From Mantamonas sphyraenae (Eukaryota; CRuMs; Mantamonadidae), in assembly GCA_026936335.1 (NCBI GenBank), contig JAPMXV010000003.1, forward strand, positions 1-64,000: a DNA stretch of 64,000 bases, written 5' to 3'. The position numbers and the translations under genes were made by a program. The notes beneath the pieces were generated by a model. The model did not search any database. It was not told the DNA's origin and worked only from the letters and a program-made list of their open reading frames with translations. Position 1 is the stretch's first letter. Every line of letters begins with the position of its first letter. Shown in pieces: positions 9,532-17,700 of this stretch.

Positions 9532-11357
9532 TCACATCCCCTCCATCTCCATTCCATCCTCCTCCTCACCCTCACCCTCCTCCTCCTCCTCCTCCTCCTC
9601 TTCGTCTCCTTCTCCCATAAACTCCACCTCCCCACTGCTCGGTCGGTACACCACCAGCCCACCGCCGTGCGCAAAACTGGACGGATTCACAAACTGCACC
9701 CCGTCCACCTCGTGGTGGAAGCACTCGCTCTCGTCGGCCAGCACCACCACGTCTGGCAACGGAAACATCCACAGAGCGTGCTCGTACTGCCAGAAGCACG
9801 GCCGTACGTCCTGAGGCAGCGGGCACAAGTGTCCCTGCCGCGCCAGGCAACCCACCATCTGCACATGCGCCTCCTCCAGCCGCGTCTCAAACACACAGTG
9901 TCGCCGCATCTTCTGCAGCAGGTCCTCGCGAAATACAAGCACGTCCCTATCGTAGTACCGGATTCGGCAAGGGTTGCTTGCCACCGTCAGACGCTCCTTG
10001 CCCACCACCGCCACCAACTCCTTCGTAAACACTTTGGGGATCCCTGCACGAGGCAGCACGTCTGCACTTCCGGCGTCGTTCTGTCCCGGCACAAGCACAA
10101 TCTGCCACTCCCCGCACACTCGCCCGTGCTTCTCCAGTACCTCCGCCAACGCTGCAAATTGCTCTCCCAGCTGCGTCCGGTCGTCCACTCCTGCCCCAAC
10201 GGGCGTCTCTGTGAAATTCCCCACCAGGACGAGCACTCCCGCCGCCTCCTCGTCCAGCCGCGCAAGAAGAGCGTCCAGCGCGTCCAGGACCTCCACCTTG
10301 TCCAGCATTACGTCAGACACAATCACAATCTGCCCTTCGTCCCCCTCTGGCACTTGTGGCAGATTCAGCAGCGACTCGCTGCCCCCAAACGTGTCCACGT
10401 GTGGCTCCCGCAGCGCGACTGCTTCCCGTGTCTGCCCAGGCAGCATCACGTAGCTCTCAATGTCAAACACTCCGTTCTTCAAACGCCCGTGTGCAAGCAC
10501 AACACACCCGGGTGTCACCATCCACGCTGGCTCCTCTTCAGACTCCCGCCCCTGGTGTTCTTCGTCCAGACCCTCCACTTCCACCTTGCCCGTCAAGTCC
10601 TCCAGGTATGTCTTGCCGTCATCCAGCACGCTCACGTGTCCCAGAATCAATTTGTCCCCACTCGTGCCCATCAGCGATTCCACGCTCACAATCTCCCCCT
10701 GGCTGTCCTCTTGATCAAGCGCCCCAGCCGAATTTACTCCTCGTGCCGTGAAATCACAGTAAGTCAGTGCACGGTGCATCCCCAGTGCGTACCTTTCCCT
10801 GTACATGGCTGCCTTGTCCTGTGCGTTCCCGTGCAGCTTCAGGTTTCCCTTCCTGTGCCCACCCTCCCGTGTCAGCCCAAAAAGCGCGCCAAATTCCCGC
10901 CCTCGGTTCTCCCGCCCACCTCCAACCTCTCCTTCCTCACCTCTCCATTTCCCCCAGCTCTCCGACTACAAAGCGCGGCACGTCAAACGCAGACATTACA
11001 CTCAGCACCTGTGTCGCGCTCTCTGTGCTCGCCTGGATCGAGTCAAAGTACGCCTGCACAGTCGATGCCTTGATCACCGTCCCTTGCACTGACACCCCCG
11101 GCATATCTGTCAGCCTCCACCCTCACCAGCCACCCTGATCACCATGATTGTCACCCTGCCCGCTCCCTTCACCTACTGTACGGCCTAATCCCCTTGATAA
11201 TCAGCTCCAAGTTGCTCTTCCGCTCCTCTGCGTCCACGCTCTCCAGAAGCGCATTCGCAACCAGTTTCACCGCATCCACCTGCACCGACAGGCCCCCCTT
11301 GCGCATTTTGCGCGTCACTTGCGTGCACATTCGATCAAACTCGCTCCTGCGCGACAT
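9532..11357 (-). CDS. POLE2: DNA polymerase epsilon subunit 2 (Dpb2/POLE2)
   Basis: Non-catalytic B subunit of leading-strand polymerase epsilon, which also ties it to the CMG helicase. Exons 11357-11177, 11106-10941 and 10852-9532 give about 555 residues (human 527). The first exon is the small helical Dpb2 N-terminal domain. The second carries AFDVPRFV, matching human GAFDIPRFV. The third has MYRERY, an OB-like part, and the inactive phosphatase fold with IVSDVMLDKVEVLDAL, VLVGNF, NPCRIRYY and VFREDL, as in human POLE2. The C-terminus adds an unusual polyglutamate tract (about 9545-9600). Both introns carry CTGAC a few bases before the acceptor. The divergent acyl-CoA synthetase starts 97 bp away; TERT follows 28 bp downstream. 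Confidence 0.95.
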
Positions 11358-11454
11358 GCCGACCTCCCTTTCTCGTGCCTCTCCCTGCGCTCGCCCACAC
11401 ACAGCATCTCATCCTCTCTCACCACACCGCTTCCCCCCCCCCCTTTTTTTCCCC
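11358..11454. promoter_or_regulatory. Divergent promoter region POLE2 / acyl-CoA synthetase
   Basis: Only 97 bp separate the two divergent start codons. The region contains an 11-base C run (11433-11443), seven T, then CCCC directly before the plus-strand ATG. No TATA box is visible. Regulatory role is inferred from position only. Confidence 0.4.
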
Positions 11455-13518
11455 ATGGGAAGCACACAATCGGCACTACCCGACGTCCAGAGCGTCCTTG
11501 TTGGGGACGCCACAACCGACGCATCCGCCGTCTACCGCTCTCCCATCCACAGCGACAAAACCGTCTGGGAGATCGGTTGGGAGCCTGGTGAAACCCTTTG
11601 GAGTCGCTTTGTTGCCACCGCAGATGCCTATCCAGACACAAACTGCTTTGGCGAGCGTGTTTCCCCATCCGCCCCCTTCACGTGGACGACCTACAAAACC
11701 GTTGAACAAACATGCGAGCACCTCGCTGCAGGTCTCGCATACATTGGCCTGGCAAAGGGCGACGTCCTCGCCGTCTACGACTCCTTCAACAGCAGTGCTG
11801 CATGGGCCACCACAGAGCTAGCCTGCTTGCGTCAGGGCTTTGTCCCAGTCGGCCTTTACTCCTCATTCACCCCCTCCAATGCCGCCGAACGCATACGCCT
11901 ATGCCGCGCCACCGCCCTTGCTTGTTCCCTCCAAAACTACGCTGCCCTCATCGACCTCAACGAGTCGCTCGGCCACCTCAAACACGTCATTCTCTTTGAC
12001 GCAAACGACGACCTCGACGTCGAAACAACCACAACCACAGGCTCCAGCTCTCCCTCCTCCTCCTCCTCTTCTTCTTCTTCTCTCGCCACCACCGACACCA
12101 AGCAGACCCTCTCCATATTTACCCTGCAAGAGCTTGTCAATCTCGGCGCAGAAAGTCCCTGCGACGCAGACCCCGCTGACGAAGACACCACCGCCCTCCT
12201 TTGCCTCACCTCGGGCTCCAGCAGCCGCATTCGCTTTGTCAAACTGTCCAACCGCAACCTGTGCAGTCTCCTCGGGGCCATGCAGCTTCACGCTGCCCTG
12301 CAGCCGGGCGACGTCCATCTCAGCTACTTGCCCATGGCCCACGTCCTTGAACGTGCCATCATCCATCAAATGCTCCACCAGGGCGGCTCTATCGGCTTCA
12401 TGGCCTCCAACGACCTCACCAAGCTCGTCGACGCCGCCCAGCAGCTCCAGCCTACCTTCTTCCCTGGCGTCCCGCGTGTCTTTGACCGGATACGCGCAAA
12501 GGTCTGGTCTGCTGTCCAAGCTGCCGGTGGCATGAAAAAGTGGATGTTTGAGCTCGCCTACGACAGCAAGGTTCAAGCTCTGCGCGACAACAACGAGGTC
12601 GAACACGCCCTGTGGGACGCCACCGTCTTCAAGTCCACACGCGATATCCTCGGCGGTCGAGTGCGCCTCATCCTCACTGGCAGTGCACCCATGTCCCAGG
12701 CCACCTCCGAGTTTGTCCAGGTCGCATTCTCCAGCCCCATGATCCAGGGCTACGGCCTCACCGAGCTTTCCGGCGCCGTCGCCACCTCCCGCGTCGATGA
12801 CCACAGCAGCGGCCACTGCGGCCCTCCTCTACCCTGCATGGAGATCAAGATTGTTGACGTCGACTACCTTGGCTACACGCACATGGACGACAAAGGTCCC
12901 AGCGGCCTCATCCACGTCCGCGGCCCCAATGTCTGCCTGGGCTACCTCAACCACCAAGACCACTTTGACGACGCCCTCGACCGCGAAGGTTGGTTCAACA
13001 CGGAAGACATCGGCCGCTTCAACCCCAACGGCACCCTTTCCATCATCGACCGCCTCAACAACATCCACAAGAACGCACAGGGCGACTGCATGGCCCTGCA
13101 CGTCATCACAGACATTGTCTCCCAGTGCCCATACATCGAGTTTGCCTACGTCCATGGCGACTCCGCCTACAACTCTCTCGTGGCCATCGTCGTGCCCAGC
13201 GAGGAGGCCGAAAAGTGGGCCCTTGCAAACGGCCTCACTCCTCCCGACGACAACGATGAAAAGGTCGGCGCAGGCCTCCCTGCGCACGCCTGGATTTGCA
13301 ACGAGCCCAAGGTCCAGCGCTTTATGAGCATGCAGGTCCGCCTCCAGGGAGAAAAGGCCAACCTCCAGCCCTTTGAGATCCCCGCTGCCATCTTCCTCTG
13401 GCCCCACCCGTTCTCCATCGAAGAGGGCCACCTTACCGCCGCCTTCAAACAGAAGCGCCGCGCCATCGGCGAGTATTTCCAAAAGGAGATCGCTGCACTG
13501 CTCGAAACCATTGAATGA
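11455..13518 (+). CDS. ACSL: Long-chain acyl-CoA synthetase-like, altered P-loop
   Basis: Member of the adenylate-forming superfamily, long-chain fatty acid CoA ligase type: fatty acid + ATP + CoA to acyl-CoA. Single exon, 687 residues, usual length. MGSTQSA fits the N-myristoylation consensus, so membrane anchoring is likely. Visible core motifs: YLPMAHVLER, GYGLTE, GWFNTEDIGRF (usually TGD), IIDR, KNAQGD and a C-terminal LTAAFKQKRR that holds the expected Lys. The usual phosphate-binding SGTTGxPKG reads SGSSSRIRF here, losing the second Gly and the Lys, so ATP binding may be weak or the protein may be a pseudoenzyme. A Ser-rich insert lies near residues 195-215. Start chosen as the ATG after the C/T tract; the frame is open further upstream but only without ATG support. 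Confidence 0.9.
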   Translation: MGSTQSALPDVQSVLVGDATTDASAVYRSPIHSDKTVWEIGWEPGETLWSRFVATADAYPDTNCFGERVSPSAPFTWTTYKTVEQTCEHLAAGLAYIGLAKGDVLAVYDSFNSSAAWATTELACLRQGFVPVGLYSSFTPSNAAERIRLCRATALACSLQNYAALIDLNESLGHLKHVILFDANDDLDVETTTTTGSSSPSSSSSSSSSLATTDTKQTLSIFTLQELVNLGAESPCDADPADEDTTALLCLTSGSSSRIRFVKLSNRNLCSLLGAMQLHAALQPGDVHLSYLPMAHVLERAIIHQMLHQGGSIGFMASNDLTKLVDAAQQLQPTFFPGVPRVFDRIRAKVWSAVQAAGGMKKWMFELAYDSKVQALRDNNEVEHALWDATVFKSTRDILGGRVRLILTGSAPMSQATSEFVQVAFSSPMIQGYGLTELSGAVATSRVDDHSSGHCGPPLPCMEIKIVDVDYLGYTHMDDKGPSGLIHVRGPNVCLGYLNHQDHFDDALDREGWFNTEDIGRFNPNGTLSIIDRLNNIHKNAQGDCMALHVITDIVSQCPYIEFAYVHGDSAYNSLVAIVVPSEEAEKWALANGLTPPDDNDEKVGAGLPAHAWICNEPKVQRFMSMQVRLQGEKANLQPFEIPAAIFLWPHPFSIEEGHLTAAFKQKRRAIGEYFQKEIAALLETIE

Positions 13519-13623
13519 GTCAAGCCTTTCCATTCCATTCCACACCCACCCTATCCCTCCTTCCATCCCACGCCTCGGTGAACGATCGATGCTACCATGT
13601 GTCGAACAATCCTTGCCTGCCAC

Positions 13624-14996
13624 TCAGTACTCCACTACGCCCTTGATGGCCTCAAAGTTCTTGAGCATGTCCGGCACGTAGAATCGCTCCATGACGAGCG
13701 GGAACGGTGTATCGTAGCCGCACACACGTGCAATGGGTGCCTCCAGGCTCAGGAAGCAGCGCTCCTGCACTGTGGACGACACCTCGCCTGCAAAACCCGA
13801 AGACAGTGGCGCTTCGTGCGAGACGACCAACCGGCCCGTCTTTTCCACACTCTGCGTCACCGTATCTTTGTCCCACGGGTACACTGTCTGCAGATCGATC
13901 AGTTCGCACGAAATGCCCTGCTCCGCTGCCATGTCACACGCAGCCTGCAGCACCTTGATCTGCGATCCGTATCCCACAACCGTCACGTCTGTGCCCTCCT
14001 GCACCACCTCGGCCTGGCCCAACGGGATTTCATATGCGTCCACGGGCACCTCGTCCACTGCCGTACGGTACATCGCCTTGGGTTCCATGAACAGCACCGG
14101 GTTCGGGTCGCGGATCGACGCCAGCAGCAGACCCTTGGCCTGCACGGGCCCGCGCGGGATCACGACCTTCATCCCTGGTGTTTGTGCAAAGTAGTTCTCC
14201 GGTGACTGGCTGTGGTAGTGACCGCCGTGGCCCACCGCGCCGTACGGTGTGCGGAACGTCAGTCCCCCGACGTCGAACTGTCCACCGCTCCTGTACCGGT
14301 ACTTGGCCGCCTCGTTCACAATCTGCAGTGAAACGTGTCCTGTGTCAGCATCCCATCGCTTCGCACAACCCATTCCTCGCTGTCACCCACCTGGTCAAAC
14401 GCCGGGAAGATGTAGTCCGCAAACTGGATCTCTGCAACCGCCGTGTGGCCTACTGCCGCCATGCCGATGGCAAAGCCAGCAATGCCCTGCTCACACAGCG
14501 GCGAGTTGAATACCCTGTGCTCGCCAAACTCTTCCCGCAGATCCACAGTCGCTCGAAACACTCCGCCAAACGCCACGTCTTCGCCAAAGATGACGGCTCG
14601 GTCGTCGTCGTACAGTGCCTGCCGCAGCGCGCTGTTGATCGACCCCACCAGATTCATCTTCTCGCGAGCGCCATCATACTCCTTCAGCGTCGGGTAAGAC
14701 TTGGTGTTGGCCCGCACCTCTACACCCGTGTGCTGTGCAGCCGTCCCCGCCGCAAAAGACCAGAGAGGGAAATGTGAAATCCGCCGTTCCGAGTCAGTTT
14801 CCTCCTTCCTGTCTGCCTATCCATCCCACCGCGACCCGGTCTCACCCTCCCTGCATGTGTATCCAACTCATGGTCGCCTCTCCCGTCATCGTGCATGCCC
14901 ACTCGCCCCAGAATCACTCACCAAACCAGACGACCCGGCCGCTTTCACGGCTGCCTCTGCGAAACTCGTCTTGCGCACCTGCGAACGAACAAACAT
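13624..14996 (-). CDS. BCKDHB: Branched-chain 2-oxoacid dehydrogenase E1 beta, mitochondrial
   Basis: Beta subunit of the thiamine-dependent E1 of the branched-chain 2-oxoacid dehydrogenase complex (Leu, Ile, Val breakdown in the mitochondrial matrix). Exons 14996-14922, 14732-14391 and 14322-13624 give 371 residues (human 392). Exon 1 encodes a classical presequence, [20 protein letters not shown]. Diagnostic strings are [50 protein letters not shown] (split by the second intron after FDQ), [12 protein letters not shown] and [12 protein letters not shown] after FGG and the RYRSG string fit BCKDHB better than pyruvate dehydrogenase beta. The 68-bp second intron has GCTGACAC upstream of its acceptor. 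Divergent from selenoprotein K with 132 bp between start codons. Confidence 0.95.
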
Positions 14997-15128
14997 GCGC
15001 TGTGCCGCCCCGAGTGTGTCAATTCCCGCTGTCTTTTCACTCTGTCGCCCGCCCACCTGCATCATCGAGTTCCGTTCTCTTCACCTACGTTGCTTTCTGG
15101 TGCGTCCGCACACGCAAAACAAAACGCG

Positions 15129-15805
15129 ATGGTAACGAACAACATGCGCCCATCCGACTCCATCTCCATCTCCTCGCCCCCTTCATGCTCACCACCCGCC
15201 CTGCGTGCTCTTTCCACAGGCGTACATCGAACGAGGCAACGTCGTCGGCTCCCGCAACTACTGGCGACTTTCGGCCATCCCAGACATCCTCTGGGCCATC
15301 TTCAATGCCATTGTCAACTTCTTTGTGACCATGGTGTCTGTACGTTCCCTCCACCTCCGCTGTCCCTCCCATTCTTCCTACAACCTGCGTTTTCCGTCGC
15401 CCGTTTCCACGCTCGATTCCGCCCCAAACTCACACCGTTTCCCACGCCTCGCCCTGCTCCTCCCCACAGCTTGAAGAGCGCCAAAAGTTCCGTGGCGTCC
15501 CCAGCTCCTCCATCCAGGGCTTCTCCTCCTCTGCGCCCTCCAATGGCCGCGGAGGAGGCGGTGGCGGTGGCGGTGGACGTGGCGGAGGCGGAGGCGGCGC
15601 TGGCGGTGGCGGTGGCTCCCGTGGTGGAGGCTACCGCCGCATGGGCACGATGAAGAGTACGCAAAACGCACTTTTCCCATCCTCCCTATCGTTTCCCGTT
15701 CCCCCCCCCCCCCCCGCCCCTTTTGCTCATCATCCCAGCCTCTCACACACTTCAAACCCCTCAGCTCTGCCCAAATCCCCGCCCGCAACCTCCTGAGGCA
15801 GGTAA
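15129..15805 (+). CDS. SELENOK: Selenoprotein K (UGA-encoded selenocysteine)
   Basis: Single-pass ER membrane protein of the SelK/SelS group; in animals it supports ER-associated degradation and DHHC6-dependent palmitoylation. Exons 15129-15131 (just the ATG), 15220-15339, 15470-15656 and 15765-15805 give 116 residues. The order matches human SelK: short lumenal start, SRNYWRLS (human SPWRLS), one membrane segment (about residues 20-40), a Gly-rich tail, YRRMG, then TSUGR and stop. The UGA at 15794-15796 is followed by GGC AGG TAA, giving the family's exact C-terminal U-G-R. Without Sec the protein would end three residues early. A candidate SECIS lies downstream. Intron 3 contains a 15-base C run. 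The first exon consisting only of the start codon is inferred from frame and family length. Confidence 0.9.
15794..15796 (+). other. In-frame UGA read as selenocysteine
   Basis: TGA in the last exon of the SelK gene, two codons before TAA. Position and context (Ser-Sec-Gly-Arg-stop) are those of animal SelK. Implies that the organism has tRNA-Sec, SBP2 and EFSec. Confidence 0.85.
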
Positions 15806-16238
15806 GCTGGTTGCCGCTTGAGCGACGCCTCGTGTCTTTAAACATCCCACCAAGGGATATGATATGCACACACGGGGCTGCCTCGCTCGCCGACCAGCGC
15901 TGTCTCGGAACCCAACCTCCACCTCGAGCCGTTGCGTAGGGCGCCCTGCAGAACAGGCAACACGTTGCGCGTCCCTCTCTCGTCAAACAAGAGAGCCCGC
16001 GCGTGTTCCTACTCGCACGCCCTTATCGCCTCGCGCTCCCGGTGCCATGACCTGCCTGTACGCAAAGCACGCTTTTCTGTGCCCGTCTGGCAACGAGCAC
16101 CACCACCGACCGGAGAGGAACAAACGCACCCGATGCGAGAAAAAATATCCATGTTTCCATTCCACCATTCCACCATTCCACCATCCCTACACGAGTCCCG
16201 CGAGTCCCAGCACAAATTCGAGCGCCTCTGCTTCTGGC
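15806..16238 (+). other. Long intergenic region, presumed SelK 3' UTR
   Basis: 433 bp between the SelK stop and the stop of the convergent Cys-rich gene. Every other convergent gap in the window is 105 bp or less. It contains two hairpins: a GC-rich one at 15961-16005 (CACG..CGCG / CGCGCGTG with an inner CTCTC / GAGAG) and the SECIS-like one at 16041-16101. No ORF of note. Confidence 0.6.
16041..16101 (+). promoter_or_regulatory. Candidate SECIS element
   Basis: GGTGC at 16041-16045 pairs with GCACC at 16097-16101 (helix I). Directly inside lie ATGA (16047-16050) and GA (16095-16096), as needed for the SECIS quartet of G.A pairs. TGCC/GGCA continue helix II, although the rest of that helix has mismatches. 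AAA begins 13 bases after ATGA, followed by a GCAC/GTGC hairpin as in form 2 SECIS. Helix II is imperfect, so this is a candidate only. Confidence 0.4.
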
Positions 16239-17617
16239 TCAAATGTGCTGTCGCTTCGAGTCCTGGTCAAGCTCCAGGTGCGAATCACCGTCATCACGCA
16301 TGCGTTTGCCCAGGTTCACGTTCACCGTGCCTTCAGACTGGCTCTCATCCTCTCCTGACACTGAGCTTGCGCCTCGGCGGCGCGTCTTGCGCGTGCGCGA
16401 CAGCGGCCGCTTGCGCTCGTCTCCGTTCACAAACACCACATCGCCACGTGCCTCTGCTTTGAGACACTCGTCACACAGCCTTCGGCTGCTCGAGTCTCCC
16501 AGCTGCTTCTTGCAGTTCTTCCAGTTGGAGCACCGCACCATCGGCGCGAGCTCTCGCGAGTGTTCGACGCACAGCAGGCGGTTGTATCCGTGCGACATCT
16601 CTTTGCAGCCCGTCACATGGCACTCTGTGAAACAGCCCAGCCCCATCCCATTTGTACGTGCCCCACCGCCGTGCTCGCTCACGTGTTAGCGCCTCCACCT
16701 CCCGGCTTGACGGTTATCGCCCCGCGAAACGCCCCGCGAAAAAAAAACTACCCCGCCCACTCACCGCACGGTGCTTTGTTTCGCAGCTTAGAACGGCATA
16801 CAGTGCACAGACGCGTCTGTAGAAAGTTGAGAATCGGTGCACTTGTGTGTCAGTGTATGCACCCTCCGTTGTGCACGCTCTCCTCCCCGCTCAGCCGGCC
16901 CCGACACCCTGCCAATCGCTCACCGCGAAAAAAAGAACTCACGTCAAACCGCGTCGTGACGCCTTGACATGCGTTGATCACCCTTTCGCTCGTGCTCAGC
17001 ATCGGTGCCTGACATTGTCTATGTCGCGGTGCCCCAACCACCCGACACTCGCTCAAATCAAACGTATAGCCTTCGTCTGCGCACTGCTCAATCACTACCG
17101 TCGCCGCCGCCTTTCCCTGAGACGAGCGTCGACGCCCTCCACGTCGCCCCACGCTGCTCGAGCTGCTTCGGCGTCGCTCGTACATCCCACTCTGTTCTCC
17201 GCTCGTCTCCTCCTCCAATCCCTTTGACATCACCATCTCCTCTCGTCGTGGCGACGCCGCCGGAGTCGACGCCAGGCTCGTCGCCGAGCTCCCTGCTTCC
17301 ACCAACGGCTCTTCCAGAAGTGCCAGGTTCATCTGCAGTTGTCCCTGCATTCCCAGCTCCTGGGCCATTGCCCAAGCCCCGCCTGCATTCATTCTCTGCG
17401 ACTCCACCTTCAGCACACTCGCCAGCGCTGCCGGAGTAAACTCCAGCTCGCGATCAGGCACGCTCCCTGCATCCGGCGTCTCCATCCCTCCCATCGGCGT
17501 CCCTGGCGTGCTCACCCCTGCATCTGCCAGGTCCCGGTCCATCCCTTGTCCAAACCGGCCCAACGCATCCGCGTCGATCCCAAATGCCAGCAGGTCAAGT
17601 CCGAAGAGTTCCTCCAT
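16239..17617 (-). CDS. Cys-rich putative zinc-binding protein (unrecognised)
   Basis: Not recognised. Exons 17617-16943, 16816-16765 and 16624-16239 give about 370 residues. The first 150 or so residues are low complexity (Met, Leu, Gly, Ser) with a basic SR stretch. The C-terminal half is dense in Cys and His: EQCADEGYTFDLSEC, ACQG, then across two splice joins LCTVCRSKLRNKAPCECHVTGCKEMSHG, then LLCVEHSRE, RCSNWKNCKK and LCDECLK, followed by a basic, Ser-rich tail. That spacing suggests at least two or three zinc sites and a nuclear role, but I match it to no named finger. An in-frame ATG at 17677 would add 20 residues. Its stop faces selenoprotein K; the glycosyltransferase-like gene ends 83 bp upstream on the same strand. 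Confidence 0.7.
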
Positions 17618-17700
17618 CTTTCTCTCTCTCGCAAACGTTCTGATTTGCGCCGCCCGCGCTGCCGACCAACCCTTCATTGCAACCCTCAACCCTCTACTTT

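Noticed and set aside
9504..9674. TERT extended N-terminus beginning at 9674
   Set aside because: The extra 57 residues are an Arg-rich mirror of the POLE2 polyglutamate tract and lie inside POLE2 coding sequence.
13624..14732. Pyruvate dehydrogenase E1 beta
   Set aside because: The strings [24 protein letters not shown] and VCGYDTPFP fit the branched-chain enzyme closely, and the pyruvate enzyme differs at these sites.
15961..16005. GC-rich hairpin downstream of SelK as the SECIS
   Set aside because: A strong stem (CACG/CGTG, CGCG, CTCTC/GAGAG), but no UGA..GA quartet or apical AA in the right place.
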